From Oenanthe sinensis (lineage: Eukaryota > Streptophyta > Magnoliopsida > Apiales > Apiaceae), in assembly GCA_028671895.1 (NCBI GenBank), contig CM053799.1, forward strand, positions 42,409,455 to 42,473,454: a stretch of DNA of 64,000 nt, given 5' to 3'. Below the pieces are notes generated by a model, which did not search any database, was not told where the DNA came from, and was given only the letters and a program-made list of their open reading frames with translations. Of this stretch, positions 11,273 to 23,107 are shown one piece after another (position 1 is the first letter of the stretch; every line of letters begins with the position of its first letter). The position numbers and the translations under genes are program-made.

Positions 11273-11380
11273 TGAAACCCTTTAGGTTTTGATGATCATA
11301 CTGTAAGCAAGCTGAAAGCTTGTATATGATATAAAATAGCAAGCTGTTATACATGTTCTAACATGGTTTTGCAGGTATTA
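11273..11380 (+). repeat. 3' LTR of element 1, truncated
   Basis: The first 108 bp of the LTR match the start of the 5' LTR with very few changes, then sequence switches after GGTATTA to DNA typical of element 2. About 1.2 kb of LTR is missing. This is either a deletion between two neighbouring elements or an assembly join. Confidence 0.88.
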
Positions 11381-13059
11381 GACCGATTGATGCATACCCA
11401 TCGATTGATCTTCAGTATCGATCGATGGCTTATCAATCGAATACTGAATATTAATTGATGAAGGAACATCAATTGATGGAGTAGAAACATTTGAGGTATT
11501 GATTTAAGAAGTAATATTTGAAATGACATGTGAGATGGAATCTTGAATTTTCTGAGAAGAAAATTCAAGAGAGAGTGTTGGATTCTCCTTGAATAACAAA
11601 GAAGGAGAATCTGAAAATGTTTGATTATCTATCAGAACATTTTTTGAAGAAATTTGAGTTATTGGGGAAAGAAGAATAGAAGGGATTGGAATTGAGAGAG
11701 AATGAGGCTGCATTTCATCATTTACATGAGATGCATCAAATTAACTTTGAGAAGGCTTTATCACAGTTTCCTGTGATTTTGCAGTGTGTGCTTCCCCATG
11801 TGCAAAGGTGATTTTTCTCTCTCTCCTTTTATATATTTTTGGTGTTTTAGCTTGTGTGCCCCATCTTGGTTATGTGCCCCTGGTTGTGGGCTATTTTCAA
11901 TATTGTCATCCTTTTGAGAGGATGACAATAGAGATGTGGTATTTTCCATATTAACATCCACAGTCTTTTGAGAGACTATGGAGTGGCTTGGCTTAGGTTG
12001 CACACCCTCACTCTTCTTATTCTTCTAGGTTCTTTTATGTTCCCCAGTTCCCTCACCACCTACATCCTCCTCTAATCTATCTACCAGAATAGGTATTTTT
12101 CTTTTCTTTGATTTTACAACAACAGGTTTTTGGGAACCTGTTGAGGTTGGCTTGTTAGATTTGGGTTTGGAAATTGGATGTGTGGCTTGGGTAGGAAGGT
12201 TGGGGTCATTGCTAAAACCCTTCATAACCACAGAAGGCAAATAAGATTGGGGATTGGAAGAAGTTAGGTTAGAAATAAATACTTTAACAAATTTAGGGTA
12301 TATTAATTCCACCTCAGTGTGGAGATTAATTCTCACCAGGTACTTGAAAAATCTGTTATTCTGAGTCCAACACTCAAGAGTTTCAGTTTCCCTGCATATC
12401 TCAATTTTTTTGACAAAGTGGTTAGTAAAAATCAAGATAAACCCAGCATAGTATATGTGATTAGACCCATCATGCTTCTTTCCTAACTTAGCAGCAATTT
12501 CAAATAGCAGTATAAAAGATAGATCATGATATTTGTCAAACAAGACACTATATGCTATTTGTTTCATGCTAGATGTAATGGCATCAAAATTACTAATTTT
12601 ACCACTAAAGCATTTTATTATAGCATCAAAGAAATAAGACCATTATCTCCTAAGGTGTTTTCTAACTACTTGTCCTAAATTAATGTCAGGATTTCCATAA
12701 TTGATAGCCCTAAGCATGTTCCTAATATCTGATTCACTAGGCACATCATCAGTATTATTAACAGGCAAATCTAAGCATTCATTTAAAATTAAAGTATTAA
12801 GAATGTACTCTTGTCCTTTGCAGTTGAATTTGATGCTTGAGAAGTCATCAGCAACTTCTGCAGAGGTTCAAAACTCTTCCACCAGATTGCAGATTATAGT
12901 TGGTGCTTCCTTCAACACTTTTTGTACCTTGCAACTTCCCAGGAATTGCATCAATGGATGAAATTCTTCTGAAACCTCTTCAACCACAGTACAAGCCACG
13001 AAATTGTTTAGCTCGTAGACGAAATCGGCTTGAGAGACTCTCTTGGATGAAGACGTCAT
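11381..13059 (-). pseudogene. Element 2 extra ORF after pol
   Basis: The start ATG is at 13059 and one frame runs leftward to about 11761, with in-frame stops near 12868, 12570-12650 and 12025. A frame change then continues the protein to the truncation at 11381. The middle part (about 12660-12400) contains a 'WSYFFDAI' block that matches 'EWSFFFDQI' in the element 4 extra ORF and 'EWSMIFDVI' in that of element 3, so these three appear related. After it comes a basic stretch 'KSKKRK' (about 12095-12110) that resembles a nuclear localisation signal. The C-terminal tail (11395-11500) encodes repeated Ser-Ile-Asp from the word ATCAATTGATG. No membrane segment is evident. Function unknown. Confidence 0.65.
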
Positions 13060-13641
13060 TTCTTTGAGTTGAAGATTAGTAGAACAAAATCTTTCAAGAT
13101 ATTAAGAAGATTGAGTACAGAGAGAAAATGGTTAGAGATTGAGTGCGTAGATTGAGAGAGAAAGAGATAGATGAATCGATAGTAAAATTACAATTAAGAA
13201 TTAAAAGTTCTTTTAATCTCGCTATTTATATTTACTGAGTTCCCAATCAATTTCTTACTCAAAATAGAACTTAATCGACCGTTGAAAGAAAAATAAAAAG
13301 TAGAAATTACCAATTTTGACAATCGACTATTTTACATACAGGAATGTATGTATCAATCAATTGATAAAATTAGCAATCACCGACTTGATTTTGTACGGGT
13401 CGATTGATGACATGGACCCTAAAATTCCAGGTCATCAATTGATAATTAGCTTATCCATCGATAGATCGATAAATAAATATATCATCAATTGATATATTTA
13501 TCTGTTGATAGCTGTAACTATCCATCGATAAGTAAAATGTTTATCAATTGATTATTTAATAATCAATAGATTAACATAGTCAATGGCTACAATTTAAAAA
13601 TCAATATATATATATATATAACTTGTCAGACATTTAATAGA
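13060..13641 (-). promoter_or_regulatory. Element 2 spacer with ATCAATTGAT cluster
   Basis: Non-coding spacer between the RNase H stop and the extra-ORF start. ATCAATTGAT occurs exactly at 13356, 13434, 13484 and 13543, with variants such as ATCGATAGATCGAT and TCGATTGATG between them. The cluster sits just upstream of the extra ORF, where an internal promoter or protein-binding array would be expected. That role is inferred from position and repetition. Confidence 0.5.
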
Positions 13642-14199
13642 TTAAACATAGTTAAGCATATCTAAATCACATACTAATCTATTGAAAGTAGATTTATCTA
13701 ATGGTTTGATAAAAATGTCTGCAAGTTGTCTTTCACTAGGGACAAAATATAACTCAACAGTACCATTCATCACATGTTCCCTAATGAAGTGATACCTTAT
13801 GTCAATGTGCTTGATTCTGGAATGTTGCACAAGATTTTCTGTTATCGCAATAACACTTGTGTTATCACAGAAAATAGGAATCTTGCTCATGTTGAACCCA
13901 TAGTCGAGTAGTTGATTCATCATCCATAATATTTGTGCACAGCAACTTCCAACTGCATTATATTCAGCCTCTATAGTAGATGTAGACATTGAATTCTGCT
14001 TCTTGTTAAACCATGATACAAGCTTATTTCCTAGAAATTGACATGTGCCTGTAGTACTTTTTCTGTCAATTCTGTAACATGCATAGTCTGCATCTGAATA
14101 ACCAATTAGATCAAATCTAGAATCTTTAGGATACCAAATTCCAAGATTTAGAGTTCCTTTGAGATATCTGAATATTCTTTTTATTTAAATCAAATGAGA
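13642..14199 (-). pseudogene. pol: Element 2 RNase H
   Basis: This is the RNase H part of the polyprotein, in the same frame as the RT fragment at its right but separated by two stops (near 14200 and 14186) where a Glu-Ser-His-Leu block is expected. The catalytic Asp motif (SDADYA, about 14090), the Glu in 'TIEAEY', the 'FCDNTS' motif (about 13850) and the terminal 'DIFIKPLD' block are all recognisable. The ORF ends at 13642. Confidence 0.85.
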
Positions 14200-14490
14200 T
14201 TATATAGGATCAGCCAGAAACCTAGCACAAAGACATGTATCAAATATTATGTCTGGCCTACTTGCAGTTAAATAAAGTAATGAGTCAACCATGCCTCTAT
14301 AACTTGAAATGTCCACTATAGCTTCCTTAATATTCAATTCAAGTTTAGTTGCAGTGGCCATGGGAGTTTTTGCAGAAGAACGTTCATTTAAATCAAATAT
14401 CTTTAATAAGTCAGAAATATATTTGGTTTGATTTATGAAAATACCATCTTTGACTTTTTTAACCTGCAAACAAAGAAAATAGGTAAGTTC
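14200..14490 (-). pseudogene. pol: Element 2 RT, C-terminal half
   Basis: This begins at the insertion point and reads through 'YFLCLQVKK.KDGIFINQTKYI', the connection region after the RT catalytic core, to 'TASRPDIIFD'. Its missing N-terminal half lies at 37991-38676, 23.5 kb away on the other side of the nested element. The TSD base run AGTTC is at 14486-14490. Confidence 0.88.
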
Positions 14491-15890
14491 ATGAGTACTA
14501 GAAATGCTAAATATAATCTCTATGTAATGGTTGATGATAACTCAACAATAGAACATGACATGTAATAATATGCAGGTGCACAGAAATCTTGGATCACAGT
14601 GTTCAATTAAGACAAAGTATCAAAGGATCATCTACAGACTTGAAGCTCACTGGAAGAAGTTCATTAACATGTTCAGGCCTCAGTGGAGAAAAAAAGATAT
14701 TGAAATCTATTCAAGGATGTGGAAGCTACAAAAGATTGTCTTAGTCTATGAAGATTTTAGTGCATTACAATTGAAGCTACAAGTAAGGTTTACAAAGAAG
14801 AATGTGGAATCATGTTCAGAATCAAGAGCCCCTATCAAGACTAGTCACTTATGAACCAGACCGTTGCATCAAGTGTCAGGACATTGGAGGCAAGCTCTCG
14901 TCGGTTAATATGGTTTTAATCATTCTAAAGTTGTTGGTTTTCTTGAGTCATGTGGAGGATCAACAAAGGTGGTAAATCAGTGTTGGAGAAATGTCAGCCT
15001 AATGGATAAGGGACAGACGACACAACCTGATTTGATTTTACTAAAGCTTCACATATTAGAATGTCAAATACTTGGACGTGGTGGAGTCACGTATACGGGG
15101 CCAAGTATTTGGATAAGGAAGTCTACACAAATTGAAGAGTGGAATGGAAATATTTAATTTAATTAAATAAAGTATTTATTTATTTATTTATATATTTTAT
15201 AAATAAATACATTCTTTATTTATATTATATATATTTATTTAAATATTACTTTTACATTAAATATTTCCAAAGGCATGCTTGGCACATGACTTTGAAGATA
15301 TGATTTGAGTGGACAAGAGTAAAAGGTGGAAAAGCAAAAAGCAACACCTTTTTTTTAATATACAAAAAGAACCCAAGTCTTTATCTTCGGTGTGCATCCG
15401 GATGAGAAAATAAAAGGGAAGAGAGAGAAAAATTATTATCTTCCCCATGGCCAAACTAGATCTTGAATATATTTGTAGCCATGATTTTCTTTATCATACC
15501 ACTCCTCTATTCTTTTATTGAAAACACTTGTTAAATCTTGTATAGAAGATAAGGTTGATTTTTGTCTCCTAGATCTACAAAATGTAATAGTTTTAGAGGA
15601 GACAAAAATCACTTCTTTGTTGTGTTCTTGAACTTGTTTGTAGCATCTACCCCACTTCAATGAATATAAAGTTATATTCTTGGATCTTGTTGTGTTGTGT
15701 GTTTTGGATGATTTACCGTTCATTATCTTAGTTATTTAAATGGTGTTCTTGAGGTTGAAGAAGATGATGAACAATACCCGTGTTTGAACTAAATAAATTT
15801 TTATGTTGTCCCAAAAATAATTAATAGTCATAATATTAATTTGGGAATCGTATTCACCCCCCCCCCCTCTACGATCTCCGGGACCCAACA
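14491..15890 (+). repeat. 5' LTR of outer LARD, 5'-truncated
   Basis: 1400 bp matching 36525-37986 but starting about 60 bp inside it, at the ATGAGTACTAG motif. It ends GGACCCAACA, two bases before the PBS. It carries an AT-rich stretch (15150-15260) and a C-run near 15857-15868 that differs in length between copies. A 100-codon frame (14555-14854) is conserved in all family LTRs. Confidence 0.87.
14555..14854 (+). CDS. LTR-internal ORF, copy 1 (about 100 codons)
   Basis: Open frame near the start of the LTR, rich in Arg/Lys/Trp, beginning Met-Thr-Cys-Asn. The same frame appears at 36634-36933 and, cut shorter at its start, on the minus strand at 22699-22884 and 32587-32772. I recognise no domain. 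Conservation between copies follows simply from recent duplication of the LTR and does not by itself show translation. An overlapping frame a little downstream contains a 'CIKCQDIGGK' stretch with two cysteines. Confidence 0.25.
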   Translation: MTCNNMQVHRNLGSQCSIKTKYQRIIYRLEAHWKKFINMFRPQWRKKDIEIYSRMWKLQKIVLVYEDFSALQLKLQVRFTKKNVESCSESRAPIKTSHL

Positions 15891-15892
15891 AT

Positions 15893-15904
15893 TGGTATTA
15901 AAGC
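15893..15904 (+). other. PBS of outer LARD
   Basis: TGGTATTAAAGC, one or two bases away from the TGGTATCA[G/A]AGC binding site for initiator Met tRNA, lies two bases after the LTR end. Confidence 0.85.
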
Positions 15905-16188
15905 TACTCGATTGACATACAAATCGATTGGATCTAAATTTTTTTGAGATTAAAGAGGGTATGAAAATAATAAAATTATTATTGTTTATATTGCTTTACT
16001 GGTCATCCAGAAAGGAAGCAGTAGTTGTTTTGTTAATTGTTGAAGCCCAGGATTTTTCTAAGTACTCAAGAGGGAAGCTATCTCGAATTTCTCATGTAGA
16101 AATTCCTATCTAGAAATTCTAGATAAATTTTTACTTAGAGCCAAGTAGAAATTCTGGAAGTAGAAATTCCTATGTAGAAGTTCTACTT

Positions 16189-16313
16189 GATGTTCGAGTT
16201 AGGATGTTCGAGTTAGGATGTTCGAGTTAGGATGTTCGAGTTCGGATGTTCGAGTTGAGATGTTCGAGTTCGGATGTTCGACTTGGATGTTCGACTTGGA
16301 TGTTCGAGATAGA
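16189..16313 (+). repeat. GATGTTCGAG tandem array (outer LARD)
   Basis: About nine head-to-tail units of 12-16 bp with core GATGTTCGAGTT(AG), just downstream of the PBS. They are preceded by a related set of AGAAATTC/TCTAC words from 16096. The nested copy of the element holds an expanded version on the opposite strand at 31081-31372. Confidence 0.9.
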
Positions 16314-19300
16314 GTCTATGTAGAAATTCATATGTACAATTTCTACTTAGAAGGCTGTTTCAACATGACACATGGCTACATAGCTTAACTTTTATTTAAA
16401 ATAAAAATTGTTTTTCTATCAAATTGTTTTTAGTTTAATAATTAATTTAATAATTAAATTTGAATTTAATTATTTAAAATATTTTGGAAATAATTTTTAA
16501 ATTTAATTAATTTATTTTTCAAGTTTATTTTACAACTTGGAAAATATTTTATTTTCTTTTAAATTTTAGAGTTAAATATTTTATATTTTTAATATTCTTA
16601 GTTAACAATTTTATTAATTTGAAAACTAAAATTAATCTTAAAATTCAATTTAATTTCTTTTGAGTTTAATATTCTTAAAAGTATTTTGAGAATTATATTT
16701 GAGGTTTAATAATTTGTTTTTTATAAAACTTTAATTATAAATTTTATAAAACTCTTTGGAAAATATTTTTGGATTGAAATAATTTATTTTCATGAACATT
16801 TTAAATGTTTTGAAAATTTAGTATTTCTATTTCAAAATTATGTTTTCAAATTGTTTTATTTTAATTATAATTTAAACTTGGAAGTTTTAATTATAAATCT
16901 CATTAAACTTTTTGGAAAATCATTTTGGTTGAAATAATTTATTTTCAAGAATATCTTAGATGACTTGAAAATTTATTATTTTTATATCAAACTTATATTT
17001 TCAATCTGTTTTATTTTAATTATAATTAAAACTGTTTTGGATTATAAATTCTATAAAATTCTTTGAAAATTAATTTTGATTTGAAATAATTTCTTTTTTA
17101 GGATTATTTAATATACCTTGAAAAATTTGTTATCTCTATATCAAAACTTTCTTTTCGAATTATTTTATTTTATTTATAATTTGAAATTGAAAAATTTATT
17201 ATTACTTATAAAAAAAATGCATTTTCAATTTATTTTGATTATTTAAATTCCTAAAAATTAAATAATTCTGTTTGAACAAAATATTTTATTAAACGAAACA
17301 ACAGGAGTTGATTCTTCATTCGTTGAGGACAAACGAACTGACTGAAGAACATTCTAATGGAGTTGTAACCTGATCTTACCATTGGAGATGTATTTCTACA
17401 TCGGTCTACTCAGTGGATCATTTGGTTATTGAAAGGGGAATAGTTCATTTAGGGAAGAGTCTTCGATCTGTGGTTTTCGAATCAATATCTGAAGAATTCG
17501 GGATTTTGAAAAAGAATTCAGTTTATCGGTCAAAGAACCAAAACAACAATTGAAGATTTGGTTAAAGGACATCAGTGGCAGAAATACACAAGGTTTGATT
17601 ATCACTGACATATGATAATCAAGGGGTTATTGCTACACATACAAAGAAGAGTGATCTTTTCAAGCAGAACATGAGACATTCTATGTCGGGGTCTTTAAGC
17701 AGAACAATCAGGTATCAGTTTGGGTTGAAGCAGGAACATCATTTGTTATTGAGGTCAAATGCAAAGATAATTTCATGAGTGTCAGTAGAATGGAAATTGA
17801 TTTGGATCAATTGATTATCACTCGAGATGGAATGCTAAGCATCGCTCAGGTATACTTTCTAACTAGTTTATACTTGTTTGATTCAATTATAGAGTATTAA
17901 GTGCTGAACTGCATTATATTATAAGTTTGATGTAATGCATGTCTCACCTTGATTTCTATATAAATTAGATAACTTATGCTAGTTTGTTAGTGTTGCTTGT
18001 TTATCAGTATTTGACTTCATGATTAGATCTTGTGTGATTTAATGCTTGCTTTACGAAAATTGATCATGTTAGCATATAGAGTCTTAGGTATTTGTAAAGG
18101 TACATTTACCGGAAAGAGTATTTGCTGCATGCTAAGTGCCTTGATGTTTACATTGTCTATAATCTGTTTATACTCGCATGGTTGTATTAAATGCTATATC
18201 TGATCATGTGCTTGTTAAGATGAGTTTGTTAATTTGGGAATTGCCTAGGGGTCAATATAATAAACCATGAATTAAATTTTAAATTTAAATTGACTCAGGT
18301 AATTAGAGATAATATAATGTTAAAGTGAACAACAAAGGTGATTTAGAAGAATTAGGAATATGAGTGATTGATTCTTCTATAACTACATATATGTACGACA
18401 TGATTCTTATAGACTGCCAGTGCACCTTAAGTTAGGTTGGGATCACTGAGCTCATAGCCAAGACTACTTGTTGAGGCTGATATAGATGAGGAGTGATCAG
18501 TCAGATAAGAATGGGCATGTTGAACTTGAATGCTTTGTTGTTAACTATGTTTAGAAATATCTCTAACCCTTGGACTCAATCAAATTGAGGACCACGTGTC
18601 TTAATCATTTGTGAATGCAGAGTATCTTTCAACATGTACAAGTTATATATCTCTGACATTTTCATGTTCGAGGCATGTAACTACTTTTGCTTTGGTATTC
18701 AAATGGTTAAGCAAGGTTACCTATTTTTTTTGAATGATCTGAAGCACAATATTAAGGAAGACCTAGGGAACTCTTTGCGAAGGGTTTCCTAATATCAGTT
18801 CGAGGATGAACAGTATTGATCGGGGTCAAGAGAAATAAAAGCTCACTCTACTGGAAGTGAGGTTATTGCTGACACAAAATGTAATGCTTATGATGAAGTC
18901 AACTATTTGTTGAAGTTTATCAGAATGGAGTTAACTGCAACAACAAGTGATACTCTCACACTTGGTTTATCAATTAATACTTGGTTTATCAAGATAACGG
19001 ATTCGACGGTAAAGATGAAGTTGGTGAGAAATGACTACTTCTAATGAAATTCTTTTAAGAAGGACATTATGAAGTATGTCAGTTGAAGGGAAGTCAAGTC
19101 AAAGACTACCCCTGTTTAGTTTTAGTGTTTGTTCGTGCATTCGATAGATGAAGCATCTCAGTGATTAATTACATTCAAAGGATTAGACAGATTGCTGTAA
19201 GAACACTTTGAGGGCAGGTAATGGAATTTGTTGACGAACGAAGTTCTATGTTATGTCTGCACTGAAAGGAGTATTCTAGAGTAAAGTTCAGTTTCTGGAC

Positions 19301-21645
19301 TTCATGACCAAATGGAGGAGTTGATAGGGAAATCCAGACCTTGAGTGGAATTACAAGGATAATGGATAGAGTTAATGTTTCCTATTCACTACGGCTGAAT
19401 CAGTTGACACAGTAAGTCTAATCAGCAAATGTAAAGAGAAGACCTCAAGTAAGATTAATCATGCCTGAAGTCACATGGTGTGATGGAAGGCTATCTTATT
19501 TGGAGTTAAGAGCTTACACAGAGTCTGTGATTGATTTAAGATGATCTAGATGGAGTGAACATCATCATCAAGCTCCCTAGCATTCGTTTGATTTTGGATC
19601 TGAATTTCTAAAGGTTGACATCCTGTTTAGGGTTCAAGATCATATGACACCAGATGAAGAAAAGTTGCAAGCAGCATCATAGGGGGAGCATCAGTAAGTT
19701 GGATCAACTAGTCATGTTTGATGTTCAAAGGCTAGCAGTGCTCATTGAGTAAGAGTTGAGATTCTTAGGAACACTGAGTGATCCAGATTGAGTGATTGCA
19801 TATTAGAAATGATATTGTCAATTTAAAGATAATGCAAGATGATCTCAATCATATTTGAAGAAGACTACTCTACCCACTGAATATCTAAAGAAACATTAAG
19901 GACACATCTGTCATGACAAAGGGTTTTGTGTAACAACATTTCCTAGAGTCAGTTCTTGATGAATCTGGGTAATAGAGTAGTGATTGGTAGTGTCGTGCAT
20001 GTATAAGAGTATTTCATTGGTTTTTCTGAGTGAATTCAATGATGATTGAAGATGCACTAACTAATTAAGATTGAGTAGGGTTCGAATCAAGGAACTAACT
20101 AAATTAAACCAGAGGCAGATACACTTAGCATAAGGAATCAATCCATATGAAGACTTGGTATTGATACAGAAGCTGAAGGGTAGTTCGGAGTTTTTAAAGG
20201 TTCTACTCTTCTAGTGTCAGGACTACTGGTTTCTAGAGTGCTGAGTTTAGTGAAGCTGCTGCCAAGACCAATATCTACAAGGAAAAATTTGGGTGTTGAA
20301 GGTAATGCAGTTTCCGTCTGGATGAGCGTGGTATTGTTTCGAGGAACAATGTTAACTGGTAGCTGAAAAGTTATTCATGTCCAAATGGAGTAAACATTCG
20401 ATCTCGAAAGGAGTAAACGTTTGATCTCTCGGGCAAAAAGGAGTAATTGTTCATTCAACGATCATACACCAGTAAAAGCTCTATTGACTAAGGTATGTCA
20501 CTCTAGTCTAATATTGATTTATTTAAATGTAATGTTTATAGAGAGTGTTCATGCTATTTAGATGTCTACGATCTCTAGGAACTGATTAATGTTTGGCTTG
20601 TGACCACCCGGGATCCAATATTATCTCTATGAGATTACCTATGATCACCCGGGACCTAACAATGTAGCATCTCTTTGTATAGTCAATATATATCCAGGAC
20701 CTCGTACTTTGTGCTGTCATATGTTATTCATGCTATATGTATCAAATGTTTCAGCATAAGTATTTGTATATATTAATTAATTATAATTTCATTTACTTCT
20801 AATTGTTTAATGCGAATATTAATGGAACCACTTAATATGTAGTTTAAGTGATGTAATTCATGTCTTTTGCAAAATCCATTAATATTATTTGTCATTCTTT
20901 TGATATTAGTGATGTCACTTAGAATTTCTTCACTAAGTGACAAAAAGATTATTTCAAAAACACTGATATTGAAAGTAATTTACTACATCGCGAGGGGTTG
21001 TCAAAGATCATAAATTTTAGCATTAATATTTAAAGGTATTTGATCTCTGATGCAACTAGTACCTCGAGCTTACATACATTCTGATTGTCATGAGTATTTT
21101 CAATATGCTTATGTGATAATTGTTGAGATGTAGTGTAAGAAGTTAAATGCTGTCATTCGGTCAATGTATGTTCAGTGTTTAACGGATGCTTATGTTCTAT
21201 GCTTTAGAATTACCATGATCTATATTGCAATATGTGTTTGTTTCAAGCGACAAATGGTAATTGTCTAGCATAATGTAAGTATCTTATGTGCTTGATTGTT
21301 TTGTAGTAAGATGCATTTTATTACAAAATGATTGAATGATGTTAGTACTTTTGAATGTCTTGTCATTCATATATTTGATAATTCATTAGTATTAACATAT
21401 GTTTTTCATTCTTTAGAACTTGAATGCATAAAGAAATTTCTTGTCTATTTATTGTGAAAAATGTTTTATCTAAACATGCATTTATTTGCCAGCGAATGAA
21501 AAGCCACTAAAAGTTATTAAAAAAAACTCCCTTTGAAAGAGAACATTTCTTGATAATTATCTTTCTATTTTAAAATCATTTATCCTCTCTCTCTCTAAAT
21601 GTTTTGTAATGAAAATTGTTTTCTCTCCACAATTTGTTTAAATAT
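16314..21645 (+). other. Outer LARD interior, left part
   Basis: Non-coding interior DNA. 16380-17300 is very AT-rich, followed by more balanced sequence. No frame exceeds about 65 codons and none shows a known motif. The same sequence appears inverted in the nested copy (about 26000-31000), which shows that it belongs to the element. At 20604-20662 two CACCCGGGA(T/C)C words resemble the element's own LTR terminus. The sequence is interrupted at 21645 by the nested copy and resumes at 33001. Confidence 0.75.
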
Positions 21646-23107
21646 TGTTGGGTCCCGGAGATCGTAGAGGGGGGGTGAATACGATTCCCAAATTAAAATT
21701 ATGACTATTAATTATTTTTAGGACAACATAAAAATTACTTTGGTTCAAACCCGGGTACTGTTCATCATCTTCTTCAACCTCAAGAACACCATTAAAATAA
21801 CCAAGATAATGAACGGTAAATCATCTAAAACACACAACACAACAAGATCCAAGAATATAACTTTATATTCATTGAAGTGGGGTAGATGCTACAAACAAGT
21901 TCAAAAACATAAGCTCAAGAACACAACAAAGAAGTGATTTTTGTCTCCTCTAAAACTATTACATTTTATAGATCTAGGAGACAAAAATCAACTCTATCTT
22001 CTATACAAGATTTAACAAGTGTTTTCAATAGAAAAATAGAGGAGTTGTATAATAAAGAAATCATGGCTACAAATATATTCAAGATCTAGTTTGGCCATGG
22101 GGGAGAGAATAATTTTTCTCTCTCTCCCCTTTTCTTTTCTCATCCGGATGCACACTCACCAAAGATAAAGACTTGGGTTCTTTTTGTATATTGAAAAAGG
22201 TGTTACTTTTTGCTTTTTGCTTTTCCACCTTTTACTCTTATCCACTCAAATCATATCTTCAAAGTCATGTGTCAAGCATGCCTTTAGAAATATTTAATGT
22301 AAAAGTAATATTTAATAAATATATAAAATATAAATAAAGAATATCTTTATTTATAAAATATATAAATAATTAAATAAATACTTTATTTAATTAAATTAAA
22401 TATTTCAATTCCACTCTTCAATTTGTGTAGACTTCCTTATCCAAATACTTGGCCCCGTATACGTGACTCCACCACGTCCAAGTATTTGGCCTTCTAATCT
22501 TTGAAGCTTTAGTAAGATCCAATCAGGTTGTGCCGTTTGTCCCTTATACATTAGGCTGACATTTCTCCAACACTGATTTACCACCTTTGTTGATCCTCCA
22601 CATGACTCAAGAAAACCAACAACTTTAGAATGATTAAAACCATATTAACCGACGAGAGCTTGCCTCCAATGTCCTGACACTTGATGCAACGGTCTGGTTC
22701 ATAAGTGACTAGTCTTGATAGGGGCTCTTGATTCCGAACATGATTCCACATTCTTCTTTGCAAACCTTACTTGTAGCTTCGATTGTAATGCACTAAAATC
22801 TTCATAGACTAAGACAATCTTCTGTAGCTTCCACATCCTTGAATAGATTTCAACATCTTTTATTCTCCACTGAGGCCTGAACATGTTAATGAACTTCTTC
22901 CAGTGAGCTTCAAGTCTGTAGATGATCCTTTGATACTTTGTCTTAACTGAACTCTATGATCCAAGATTTATGTGCACCTGCATATTATTACATGTCCTGT
23001 TCTATTGTTGAGTTATCATCAACCATTACATAGAGATTACATTTAGCATTTATAGTACACATGAAAGTGCAGTGAGTTACTTCCCTTCACTCCTATCTCC
23101 CCTTTCA
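21646..23107 (-). repeat. 3' LTR of inner LARD
   Basis: 1462 bp, on the plus strand from TGTTGGGTCCCGG to CCCTTTCA. It is followed at 23108 by ATCTCCCCCTATTT, the complement of the polypurine tract AAATAGGGGGAGAT. It differs from the right LTR at only a few positions by eye (for example near 22550 and 22725). Confidence 0.92.
22699..22884 (-). CDS. LTR-internal ORF, copy 2 (truncated)
   Basis: Shortened form of the LTR frame described at 14555-14854. It opens at an internal Met because the earlier start region carries a stop. Identical frames appear at 32587-32772. Function unknown and translation doubtful. Confidence 0.2.
   Translation of the reverse strand: MFRPQWRIKDVEIYSRMWKLQKIVLVYEDFSALQSKLQVRFAKKNVESCSESRAPIKTSHL

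Larger units (their letters stand above)
2454..11380 (+). mobile_element. Element 1: Sirevirus-like Ty1/copia retrotransposon, degenerate
   Basis: In order this holds a 5' LTR (2454-3777), PBS (3780-3791), gag (3834-5777), protease-integrase-RT-RNase H (about 5990-8993), an extra ORF (9391-10884), three GGGGGAG purine tracts, and the first 108 bp of a 3' LTR (11273-11380). The order integrase before RT marks it as copia. The two gag zinc knuckles with a long coiled coil, the additional ORF after RNase H and the multiple purine tracts match what is known of the Sirevirus branch. Stops, frameshifts and a roughly 200-bp deletion in pol make it non-autonomous. The word CAAGCTG recurs throughout. 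The 3' LTR stops abruptly where element 2 sequence begins. Confidence 0.9.
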
